Positions 1 through 6,117 of a stretch of DNA of 8,710 nt are shown here, piece by piece. The notes below the pieces were generated by a model that ran no database searches, was not told the DNA's origin, and worked only from the letters and a program-made list of their open reading frames with translations. A program made the position numbers and the translations under genes. This DNA is from Lachnospira sp. UBA4285 (GTDB lineage Bacteria; Bacillota; Clostridia; Lachnospirales; Lachnospiraceae): NCBI GenBank assembly GCA_002394965.1, contig DGVL01000080.1, positions 9,419 to 18,128 on the forward strand. Reading direction: 5' to 3'. Position 1 is the first letter of the stretch, and each line of letters begins with the position of its first letter.

Positions 1-66
1 TGCGGCAGCGGCAAGAAGTACAAGAACTGCTGCGGAAGACCGGGTCTTCGCAAGTACGACGTCTGA
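1..66 (+). CDS. C-terminal fragment of a SEC-C motif protein, possibly SecA
   Basis: The window opens inside a reading frame whose last 21 residues are visible, ending at TGA 64-66. They read CGSGKKYKNCCG followed by a short basic tail (RPGLRKYDV). This is the second half of a SEC-C zinc-binding motif (CxCx8CC/CH): the first visible Cys is followed by eight residues and a Cys pair, and the preceding Cys lies outside the window. SEC-C ends many SecA preprotein-translocase ATPases, where it binds zinc and contacts SecB or the ribosome, but it is also found at the end of other small proteins. With only the tail visible I cannot decide between SecA and another SEC-C protein. The intrinsic terminator 21 bases after the stop shows that this gene closes its transcription unit. 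Confidence 0.7.
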   Translation, partial: CGSGKKYKNCCGRPGLRKYDV

Positions 67-87
67 TACAGAGAATAGAGATTCTTT

Positions 88-122
88 ACTCCCATGCGCT
101 TTTTGCCGTGCATGGGAGTTTT
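88..122 (+). terminator. Rho-independent terminator of the SEC-C gene
   Basis: ACTCCCATGC (88-97) and GCATGGGAGT (110-119) form a perfect 10-bp stem around a 12-base loop, and the right arm runs into a short T-tract (119-122). It lies 21 bases after the upstream stop codon. The T-tract is only four bases long, so termination may be incomplete. An ATG and a GTG inside the stem are structural and should not be taken as starts of the next gene. Confidence 0.75.
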
Positions 123-132
123 GTGTTATCAT
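103..132 (+). promoter_or_regulatory. Candidate extended -10 promoter for the methyltransferase operon
   Basis: TTGCCG (103-108, three of six matches to TTGACA) is followed after 18 bases by TATCAT (127-132, five of six matches to TATAAT). The -10 is preceded by TG at 124-125, giving an extended -10 TGTTATCAT. The expected transcription start is near 139, just ahead of the AAGGAG at 141-146, so the leader would be very short. The -35 lies within the loop and edge of the preceding terminator hairpin. This is a pattern match only, with a weak -35. Confidence 0.4.
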
Positions 133-140
133 GCATGGAA

Positions 141-146
141 AAGGAG
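141..146 (+). promoter_or_regulatory. Ribosome binding site that selects the TTG start at 156
   Basis: AAGGAG at 141-146 is nine bases ahead of TTG 156-158, a normal spacing. The in-frame ATG at 135 has no Shine-Dalgarno sequence upstream and would itself overlap this site, and the GTG at 108 lies in the terminator stem. Confidence 0.75.
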
Positions 147-155
147 AAATTTCCA

Positions 156-908
156 TTGAAAAGCTACACCGGATTTGCGGAAGTCTATGACGCGTTCATG
201 GATAACATTCCGTATGATGACTGGGCAAAGTATCTGATCGCGCTCATGAAGCTCTACCGCGTCCCGACGGGCGGACAGGTCGTGGACCTGGGCTGCGGCA
301 CGGGCAATGTGACGGAGCGCCTGGCGAAGGCCGGCTACCGCTGTGTGGGCATTGATCTGTCGGTCGACATGCTTTCGATCGCGGAGAACAAGCGCCTGCG
401 CGACGATCTGCCGATTCTCTACAGCCAGCAGGATATGCGCACATTCGCCGTGCCGGAGAAGGTTGACTGTCTGGTGTCGCTGGCGGATGCCATGAACTAT
501 CTGCTTACGGACAAGGATCTGAACCTCACACTCACGGCGGCGCGGGAGGCGCTGAAGGACGACGGCGTTTTTATCTTCGATCTGAAGACGATCCATTTCT
601 TCCAGGACGTCCTGGCGGATCATGTCTACGCGGAGAACCGCGAGGATTCGGCGTATATCTGGGAGAATTTCTATTACGACGAGACGCACAACAACGAGTA
701 CGACCTGTCCATCTTCGTGAAGAATATGGACGGGCTGTTCACGCGCTTTGAGGAGACACACGTTCAGCACGGCTTCACCACAGATGATGTGAAGCGTCTG
801 GCGGAGGGCTGCGGCTTCAAGGTCGAGGCTTTCTATGACGCCCTGACCTATGACCGCCCGAAGAAAGACTCCGAGCGCATCTACGTTGTCCTCCGGAAGA
901 AAGGATAA
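156..908 (+). CDS. Class I SAM-dependent methyltransferase
   Basis: The protein has 250 residues when started at TTG 156, beginning MKSYTGFAEVYDAFM, and is a soluble Rossmann-fold methyltransferase of the Methyltransf_25/UbiE-like type. Motif I, VVDLGCGTGN, is at residues 42-51 and forms the S-adenosylmethionine loop. The acidic end of strand 2 follows in VGIDLS, and further on MRTF and LADAMNYL fit the motif II/III region. The C-terminal half (with WENFYYDE and DVKRLAEGCGF) resembles the substrate-cap part of this family. The methyl acceptor cannot be read from sequence. The start was chosen from AAGGAG nine bases upstream and from conserved similarity beginning at the YTGF-YD segment. The gene is first in a tight run, with only six bases before hslO, so co-transcription with the Hsp33 gene is likely. 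An in-frame ATG at 135 would add seven residues but lacks a ribosome site. Confidence 0.85.
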   Translation: MKSYTGFAEVYDAFMDNIPYDDWAKYLIALMKLYRVPTGGQVVDLGCGTGNVTERLAKAGYRCVGIDLSVDMLSIAENKRLRDDLPILYSQQDMRTFAVPEKVDCLVSLADAMNYLLTDKDLNLTLTAAREALKDDGVFIFDLKTIHFFQDVLADHVYAENREDSAYIWENFYYDETHNNEYDLSIFVKNMDGLFTRFEETHVQHGFTTDDVKRLAEGCGFKVEAFYDALTYDRPKKDSERIYVVLRKKG

Positions 909-914
909 GGAACC

Positions 915-1796
915 ATGGAAGATACAATTGTCCGCGCCATCGCGGCCGGCGGGTATGTGCGCGCATTCGCCTGCCGCACCACGAATACGGTCGAGGAGGC
1001 GCGAAGACTCCACAATATGAGTCCGGTGGTCACGGTTGCCATGGGGCGGCTGCTCACGGGCGGCGTCATGATGGGCGCTATGATGAAAATGGCGGATGAC
1101 CGCCTGACGATCCGGATCCAGTCGCAGGGGCCGATCGAGATGATGCTGGTGACGGCTGACGCGGCGGGGCACGTGAAGGGCTTCGCGAAGAACCCGCAGG
1201 TCATCGTCCCCAACAAAAACGGGCATCTGGATGTCGCCGGTGCGGTAGGCCTCGGCGTGCTGAGTGTCATCAAGGACACGGGACTTCGGGAGCCGTATGT
1301 CGGGGATACGATCCTTGTCACCAGTGAAATCGGCGACGATCTGACCAATTACTTTGCGGAGAGCGAACAGGTGCCGTCGTCTGTGGGACTGGGCGTACGC
1401 ATGAACAAAGATGCGACGGTTGCGGCGGCCGGCGGATTCATCGTGCAGCTCATGCCGGGAGCGGGCGAAGAGCTTACGCTGCGCCTGGAGAACCGGCTGC
1501 GCACGATGCCGCAGATCACAGACCTTCTTGAACAGGGGAAGACGCCGGAGGATATTCTGCAGATCATTCTGGGACCCGAGGGGCTTGAGATTCTGGACAG
1601 GATGCCGGCATCCTGGCACTGTGGCTGCTCGAGGGCGCGTATGCGGACCGGTCTCATCAGCCTCGGGAAGAAGGAACTGCAGAGCATGATCGATGACGGG
1701 AAGCCCATCGAAGTGAACTGCCAGTTCTGCGGGAAGAGCTATGAATTCCCGGTGAATGAGCTGGAGGCGATGAAGCAGGAAGCTGTTAAAGCGTGA
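915..1796 (+). CDS. hslO: Hsp33 redox-regulated molecular chaperone
   Basis: This 293-residue protein matches Hsp33 in length and layout. Residues 1-230 or so form the chaperone core: the N-terminus reads as the family's DTIVRAIAAGGYVRAFA segment, and the region with QSQGPI, KGFAKNP and GVGL-type turns follows. The C-terminal redox switch is intact, with CxC at C236/C238 (WHCGCS) and CxxC at C269/C272 (CQFCG), separated by a 30-residue linker. In this family the four cysteines bind zinc in the reduced, inactive state, and oxidation with unfolding releases zinc and activates holdase function against aggregating proteins in the cytoplasm. Regulation is therefore mainly post-translational. AAAGGA at 900-905, overlapping the end of the methyltransferase gene, is the ribosome site, nine bases from the ATG. 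The six-base gap suggests translational coupling to the methyltransferase. All key residues are present. Confidence 0.97.
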   Translation: MEDTIVRAIAAGGYVRAFACRTTNTVEEARRLHNMSPVVTVAMGRLLTGGVMMGAMMKMADDRLTIRIQSQGPIEMMLVTADAAGHVKGFAKNPQVIVPNKNGHLDVAGAVGLGVLSVIKDTGLREPYVGDTILVTSEIGDDLTNYFAESEQVPSSVGLGVRMNKDATVAAAGGFIVQLMPGAGEELTLRLENRLRTMPQITDLLEQGKTPEDILQIILGPEGLEILDRMPASWHCGCSRARMRTGLISLGKKELQSMIDDGKPIEVNCQFCGKSYEFPVNELEAMKQEAVKA

Positions 1797-1817
1797 GCAT
1801 CAGAGACAGGAGAACCC

Positions 1818-2366
1818 ATGAAGAGTAATATTGTTTTGATAGGAATGCCGGGAGTCGGAAAGTCCACGCTCGGGGTTGTACTGGCCAAACAGCTGGGATA
1901 TGATTTTGTGGACACCGATCTTGTCATCCAGCACAAATATGGGGAAACGCTGCAGGAACTGATTGAGAAGCGCGGTGACGAGGGATTCATCGGGCTGGAG
2001 AATCACGAGCTGTCTCTGCTTGACTGCAGGCACACGGTCATCGCGACGGGCGGCAGCGCAGTCTACGGTGCGGATGCGATGAGGCATCTGGCGGAGATAG
2101 GGACGATCGTGTACCTGGACGCGCCCGAACGGGAGCTGGAGGACCGCCTGGGTGATCTGGACGCGCGCGGCGTCGTGCGCAACGGCAAGGAGACCGTGCG
2201 GGAGATATTCGAGGAACGGCTGTATCTGTACATGCACTATGCGCAGATCACGATCCAGCTTACCGGCAAGACGCTTCGCACGGCGGTGGATGACACGGTT
2301 CGGCTGCTTAAAACACAGGGGCTTGTGCTCCCGGCCTCAGAAGAGCCGGGAACAGCGAAAGCATAA
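1818..2366 (+). CDS. Shikimate kinase-like P-loop kinase with altered substrate site
   Basis: This 182-residue protein has the shikimate kinase (AroK) fold signature. Walker A GMPGVGKST is at residues 9-17, VDTD carries D32 and D34, an ATGG loop lies at 76-79, and a lid-like segment with R117 and a later R134 before a Tyr-rich stretch match the positions of the lid and substrate arginines. True shikimate kinases use D34, R58, the GGG loop and an arginine near 136 to hold shikimate. Here the FR of the family's FRxxE segment is FI (F57 I58) and the third glycine of GGG is Ser80. ATP binding and phosphotransfer look intact, but the substrate may not be shikimate. Many genomes annotate such proteins simply as shikimate kinase. 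It sits 21 bases after hslO and 15 before glnS, with AGGAG at 1808-1812, and no other aromatic-pathway gene is in view. The call to family is firm; the substrate is not. Confidence 0.85.
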   Translation: MKSNIVLIGMPGVGKSTLGVVLAKQLGYDFVDTDLVIQHKYGETLQELIEKRGDEGFIGLENHELSLLDCRHTVIATGGSAVYGADAMRHLAEIGTIVYLDAPERELEDRLGDLDARGVVRNGKETVREIFEERLYLYMHYAQITIQLTGKTLRTAVDDTVRLLKTQGLVLPASEEPGTAKA

Positions 2367-2381
2367 ATCAGGGAGGAAACT

Positions 2382-4052
2382 ATGGAAACGGAAAAGAAAG
2401 AGGCCAGAAATTTCATCGAACAGTTCATCGATGAAGACATCCGGGAGGGTCACACAAAGACTGTCCGCACCCGGTTTCCCCCGGAACCGAACGGGTATCT
2501 TCACATAGGACACGCCAAGTCGATCCTGCTGAACTACGGCATCGCAAAGGAGTACAACGGCGGATTCAACCTGCGGTTTGATGACACGAATCCCACGAAG
2601 GAAAAATGGGAGTTCGTGGAGTCCATCGAGCGGGACGTGGCGTGGCTGGGAGCAAAGTGGGACGGAGACGTGAAGTTTGCCTCCGATTACTTCCAGCAGA
2701 TGTACGAGGGCGCGGTGAAGCTCATTAAGAAGGGCAAGGCATTTGTCGACGATCAGAGCGCGGAGGAGATCCGAAGCACCCGCGGGACGCTGACGCAGCC
2801 GGGGACGAACAGCCCGTGGCGGGACCGGTCTGTGGAGGAAAACCTGCGCCTCTTTGAGGAGATGAAGGCCGGAAAATACGCGGACGGCGAGAAGGTACTG
2901 CGCGCGAAGATTGACATGGCGTCGCCGAACATCAACATGCGCGACCCGGTCATCTACCGCATCGCGCACATCGCGCACCAGCGCACGGGTGACACGTGGT
3001 GCATCTATCCGATGTATGACTTCGCTCACCCGATCGAGGATGCGGTCGAGGGCGTGTCGCATTCCCTGTGCACGCTGGAGTTTGAGGATCACAGACCGTT
3101 GTACAACTGGGTCGTGCGGGAACTGGAGTACGAGAATCCGCCCAGACAGATCGAATTCTCCAAACTCTACCTGGAGAATGTCGTGACCGGCAAGCGCTAC
3201 ATCAAGAAGCTCGTCGAGAAGGGCATCGTGGACGGCTGGGATGACCCGCGCCTGGTTTCGATCGCGGGACTGCGCCGCCGCGGCTATACACCGGACGCGA
3301 TCCGGATGTTCATCGACCTGGTCGGCATCACGAAGTCGCAGGGCGCCGTGGAGTACCCGCAGCTGGAGTACTGCATCCGCGAGGATCTCAAGCCGAAGGC
3401 GCCGCGCGCGATGGCCGTCCTGCATCCGGTTAAGCTCGTGATCGACAACTACCCGGAGGGGCAGACGGAGTGGCTCGAGGTTCCGAACAATCAAGAGAAC
3501 CCGGCGCTCGGAAGCCGCAAGGTTCCGTTCACCAGAGAGCTGTTCGTTGAGGCAGAGGACTTCATGGAAGAGCCGGTGAAGAAGTATTTCCGTCTGTTCC
3601 CGGGCAACGAGGTGCGCCTGATGAACGCGTATTTCGTGAGATGCACGGGGTGCGAGAAGGATGCGGACGGAAACGTGACGGAGATTCACGCGACATATGA
3701 CCCGGAGACCCGCGGCGGCGAGTGCGCCACCCGCAAGGTGAAGAGCACGATCCACTGGGTGTCCGCGGAACTTGGAAAGCGCGCAGCGGTGCGCCTCTAC
3801 GAGAACATCGTGGACGAGAGCAAGGGGGTGTACAACAAGGAGACCGGCGAGGTCAACGTCAATCCGCACTCGCTGACACTCATCCCGGATGCTGTCCTGG
3901 AGCCGTCCCTCATGGAGGCAAAGCCGGAGGATCATTTCCAGTTCGTGAGAAATGGTTACTTTGTGGCGGATCTGAAGGACAGCCGGCCCGGCGCGCCTGT
4001 CTTTAACCAGACGGTGAGCCTGAAGTCTTCCTTCAAGCTGCCGAAAAAATAA
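2382..4052 (+). CDS. glnS: Glutaminyl-tRNA synthetase
   Basis: This 556-residue class Ic aminoacyl-tRNA synthetase charges tRNA(Gln) with glutamine in the cytoplasm. The ATP-site signature PPEPNGYLHIGHAKS spans residues 33-47 with HIGH at 41-44, and the FDDTNP block follows near 66-71. EDHRPLYNWVV and GWDDPRL lie in the acceptor-binding and catalytic region and are typical of GlnRS rather than GluRS. Later LRRRGY, CIREDL and APRAMAVLHPVKLVI match the GlnRS-specific region before the beta-barrel anticodon-binding domain. The usual KMSKS loop is degenerate, VTGKR at 268-272, where E. coli GlnRS has VMSKR. Length is close to the E. coli enzyme and there is no C-terminal YqeY fusion. The start has GGGAGG at 2371-2376, five bases upstream. 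Many Firmicutes make Gln-tRNA by GatCAB amidation; presence of this gene indicates a direct route, without excluding GatCAB elsewhere. Confidence 0.97.
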   Translation: METEKKEARNFIEQFIDEDIREGHTKTVRTRFPPEPNGYLHIGHAKSILLNYGIAKEYNGGFNLRFDDTNPTKEKWEFVESIERDVAWLGAKWDGDVKFASDYFQQMYEGAVKLIKKGKAFVDDQSAEEIRSTRGTLTQPGTNSPWRDRSVEENLRLFEEMKAGKYADGEKVLRAKIDMASPNINMRDPVIYRIAHIAHQRTGDTWCIYPMYDFAHPIEDAVEGVSHSLCTLEFEDHRPLYNWVVRELEYENPPRQIEFSKLYLENVVTGKRYIKKLVEKGIVDGWDDPRLVSIAGLRRRGYTPDAIRMFIDLVGITKSQGAVEYPQLEYCIREDLKPKAPRAMAVLHPVKLVIDNYPEGQTEWLEVPNNQENPALGSRKVPFTRELFVEAEDFMEEPVKKYFRLFPGNEVRLMNAYFVRCTGCEKDADGNVTEIHATYDPETRGGECATRKVKSTIHWVSAELGKRAAVRLYENIVDESKGVYNKETGEVNVNPHSLTLIPDAVLEPSLMEAKPEDHFQFVRNGYFVADLKDSRPGAPVFNQTVSLKSSFKLPKK

Positions 4053-4119
4053 AAAGTGCAGAGGGCTGCTGCGGTATCAGACAACGGATGCCGGGCGGAC
4101 TTCGCGGAGGTTCAAATAC

Positions 4120-5592
4120 ATGTATTACATCGGAATTGACCTTGGAACTTCGGCCGTCAAGCTTCTGCTGATGGATGAGAAGGGAACCATCTGCAGAATT
4201 GTATCGCGGGAGTATCCGCTGTCTTTCCCGCATCCGGGATGGTCCGAGCAGAACCCGGAGGACTGGTACGAGAAGACACTGGACGGCCTCGTGGAACTGC
4301 TGGACGGCGTGGACAGGAGCCGGGTCAGGGGCATATCGTTCGGCGGCCAGATGCACGGACTTGTGATGCTGGACGCCGATGACCGGGTGATCCGGCCGGC
4401 GATTCTCTGGAATGACGGGCGCTCCCAGAAACAGGTGGAGTATCTCAACGACACAATCGGGCGGGATGTGATCTCCGGTTATACGGGCAACATCGCTTTC
4501 GCCGGCTTCACGGCGCCCAAGATCCTGTGGGTGCGCGAGAACGAGCCGGAGAATTTCGCGAAGGCTGCGAAGATCATGCTGCCGAAGGACTATCTGTCCT
4601 ACCGGCTCTCGGGGACCTTCGCCACGGATTACTCCGATGCCTCGGGGATGCTTCTGCTGGACGTGAAGCACAAAAGATGGTCTGAAGAAATGTGCGGGAT
4701 CTGCGGGATCACCACCGCGCAGCTCCCGCGGCTTTTCGAGTCCTGGGAGAAGGTCGGGACGTTAAAGCCGGAGATCGCGCACAGGCTCGGCCTGCCGGAG
4801 GATGTCATCATCGCGGCCGGGGCGGGAGACAACGCGGCGGCTGCCATCGGCACGGGAACGGTCGGACCGGATCGCTGCACGCTGTCGCTGGGAACCTCCG
4901 GGACCATCTTTATCTCGTCGGATCGTTTCCGCGTGGACCCGAACAACGCGCTGCACTCCTTTGCGCACGCGGACGGAAAGTTTCATCTGATGGGGTGCAT
5001 GCTGTCCGCTGCCTCCTGCAACAAGTGGTGGATGGACGGGATCCTGAAAACGCAGGATTACGGGAAGGAGCAGTCGGCCATCCGGAAGCTCGGGAAGAAC
5101 CACGTGTATTTCCTGCCATATCTGATGGGCGAGCGCTCGCCGATCAACGACCCGAAAGCCCGCGCGACTTTTACGGGCATCACGATGGACACCACCCGCG
5201 AGGACATGACACAGGCGGTTCTGGAAGGCGTCGCATTTGCTTTCCGGGATATGTTTGAAGTCGTGAAGTCCCTGGGAATCTGCCCGAAGAGTGCGGTCAT
5301 CTGCGGCGGCGGCGCGAAGAGTCCGCTGTGGCGCACCATCATGGCCAATGTCCTGAACATCCGTGTTCAGATCCCGGAGAATGAGCAGGGCCCGGGCATG
5401 GGCGGCGCGATGCTCGCGATGGTCGCGGACGGCGTGTATGAAAGCGTTGAGGCAGCGGCAGAAGCGATCGTGAAGATAAAGTCGCAGGAAGATCCGGATC
5501 CGGAGCTCGCAAAGCTTTACGAAAAGCACTACAGAGAGTTTCACCGGATCTACCCGGCGTTAAAGGATGTCTTCTCCGGGTTGTCAGACTGA
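4120..5592 (+). CDS. xylB: FGGY-family sugar kinase, probably xylulokinase
   Basis: This 490-residue cytoplasmic kinase of the FGGY family probably phosphorylates D-xylulose to xylulose 5-phosphate for entry into the pentose phosphate pathway. The N-terminal GIDLGTSAVKLLL is the first phosphate-binding segment. GGQMHGLVML includes Q77-M78-H79, the sugar-contact motif typical of xylulokinases, and AILWNDGRS follows. AGAGDNAAAAIGTG contains D237 at the position of the catalytic base. LSLGTSGT and the adenosine-binding GGGAKSPLW (from 396) are also present. Length fits the family. GGAGG at 4106-4110 is nine bases before the ATG. It follows glnS by 67 bases with no visible terminator, so it may be read through from the upstream operon. 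No xylose isomerase, transporter or regulator is in the window, so a related ketose substrate is possible. Confidence 0.88.
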   Translation: MYYIGIDLGTSAVKLLLMDEKGTICRIVSREYPLSFPHPGWSEQNPEDWYEKTLDGLVELLDGVDRSRVRGISFGGQMHGLVMLDADDRVIRPAILWNDGRSQKQVEYLNDTIGRDVISGYTGNIAFAGFTAPKILWVRENEPENFAKAAKIMLPKDYLSYRLSGTFATDYSDASGMLLLDVKHKRWSEEMCGICGITTAQLPRLFESWEKVGTLKPEIAHRLGLPEDVIIAAGAGDNAAAAIGTGTVGPDRCTLSLGTSGTIFISSDRFRVDPNNALHSFAHADGKFHLMGCMLSAASCNKWWMDGILKTQDYGKEQSAIRKLGKNHVYFLPYLMGERSPINDPKARATFTGITMDTTREDMTQAVLEGVAFAFRDMFEVVKSLGICPKSAVICGGGAKSPLWRTIMANVLNIRVQIPENEQGPGMGGAMLAMVADGVYESVEAAAEAIVKIKSQEDPDPELAKLYEKHYREFHRIYPALKDVFSGLSD

Positions 5593-5626
5593 ACGCCGCG
5601 GGGAAGGAGAGGCCCGGAATTTCTGA

Positions 5627-5655
5627 TTGACACCTTTACATGCCTATGGTATTTT
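5627..5655 (+). promoter_or_regulatory. Sigma-A-type promoter of the cold-shock gene
   Basis: A perfect TTGACA (5627-5632) is separated by 17 bases from TATTTT (5650-5655, four of six matches to TATAAT) in a stretch that is clearly more AT-rich than the flanking genes. Transcription should begin near 5662, giving a leader of about 40 bases before the ATG at 5704. This is the best promoter match in the window and separates the small gene from xylB. Confidence 0.7.
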
Positions 5656-5688
5656 ATTGCTATGGGTAAAAAATTGCCCGTGAGAATT

Positions 5689-5694
5689 AGGAGG
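5689..5694 (+). promoter_or_regulatory. Ribosome binding site setting the start at 5704
   Basis: AGGAGG at 5689-5694 is a full anti-Shine-Dalgarno match and lies nine bases before ATG 5704. It rules out the in-frame upstream ATG at 5662, which would place the site inside the coding region and coincides with the predicted transcription start. Confidence 0.85.
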
Positions 5695-5703
5695 TACTTT
5701 CTA

Positions 5704-5925
5704 ATGGAAGGCACAGTAAAGTGGTTCAATGCTCAGAAGGGCTTTGGCTTCATCACACCGGATGACAGCTCCGTAAGCGGCAAGGGCGGCGATGTATTCG
5801 TTCATTACAGCGGCATCCTCAGCGATGGATTCAAATCTCTTGACGAAGGCCAGAGAGTGACATTCGACGTTGAGCAGGGCGAGAAGGGTCCGCAGGCAGT
5901 CAATGTCAAGGTCGTAAAAGGCTGA
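5704..5925 (+). CDS. Cold-shock domain protein (CspA/CspB family)
   Basis: This 73-residue single-domain protein is a cold-shock OB-fold that binds single-stranded RNA and DNA and acts as an RNA chaperone in the cytoplasm. It opens MEGTVKWFNAQKGFGFI with RNP1 KGFGFI at 12-17 and RNP2 VFVHY at 31-35. GFKSLDEGQRVTFDVEQG and GPQAVNV are the standard C-terminal strands. The loop between RNP1 and RNP2 is about five to six residues longer than in CspA of E. coli or CspB of B. subtilis, with a Ser/Gly-rich SSVSGKGGD insert, which explains the slightly greater length. RNP2 ends in Tyr rather than Phe. Start is fixed by AGGAGG at 5689. The gene has its own promoter and terminator, so it is monocistronic. 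Base composition and codon choice (GTA, ACA, AGA) look less GC-biased than its neighbours, as expected of a highly expressed gene. Confidence 0.95.
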   Translation: MEGTVKWFNAQKGFGFITPDDSSVSGKGGDVFVHYSGILSDGFKSLDEGQRVTFDVEQGEKGPQAVNVKVVKG

Positions 5926-5997
5926 TCATCATAATTCAGGATACAATTGAACCTCTATCAGTATTGATATAGATTTTTGTAAGCCGAACGATTATGG

Positions 5998-6033
5998 AAA
6001 GACTGCCCTGTCACAGACAGGGCAGTCTTTTTT
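5998..6033 (+). terminator. Strong Rho-independent terminator after the cold-shock gene
   Basis: AAAGACTGCCCTGTC (5998-6012) and GACAGGGCAGTCTTT (6016-6030) are perfect 15-bp complements with a three-base ACA loop, and the right arm runs into a six-base T-tract (6028-6033). It ends the cold-shock transcript about 70 bases after its stop codon. The opposite strand has only three Ts after the stem, so it acts mainly on + strand transcription. Confidence 0.93.
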
Positions 6034-6102
6034 AAACTCAGATGAATGCGCGGCGCCTGAAGCGGCCAGACTGCGGAAAACGACCATGACGGCAGGACAC
6101 AG

Positions 6103-6108
6103 AAAGGA
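6103..6108 (+). promoter_or_regulatory. Ribosome binding site supporting the TTG start at 6118
   Basis: AAAGGA at 6103-6108 is nine bases before TTG 6118-6120. No in-frame ATG or GTG lies in the 36 bases upstream, and the nearby ATG at 6086 is out of frame, so TTG is the best start. Confidence 0.7.
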
Positions 6109-6117
6109 ACGTGCGTA

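Noticed and set aside
72..87. Small inverted repeat AGAAT/ATTCT followed by three Ts
   Set aside because: A five-bp AT-rich stem is too weak to terminate; the stronger hairpin at 88-122 explains the region.
129..1619. Long open frame on the minus strand opposite the methyltransferase and hslO genes
   Set aside because: It spans two well-supported + strand genes and has an Arg/His-rich shadow composition with no recognisable domain; long antisense frames are expected from the GC-rich codon usage here.
2337..3935. Long minus-strand open frame opposite glnS
   Set aside because: The + strand gene is an unambiguous glutaminyl-tRNA synthetase; the antisense translation is low-complexity Arg/Leu/His-rich with no family signature.
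4053..4119. Possible terminator or promoter between glnS and xylB
   Set aside because: Only a four-bp GCAG/CTGC hairpin without a T-tract and no paired -35/-10 elements are visible; just the GGAGG ribosome site is supportable.
5954..5978. Weak hairpin (TCTATCA with TGATATAGA) followed by five Ts after the cold-shock gene
   Set aside because: It is AT-rich with a two-base bulge and would be a poor terminator; the perfect 15-bp hairpin 20 bases further on is sufficient.
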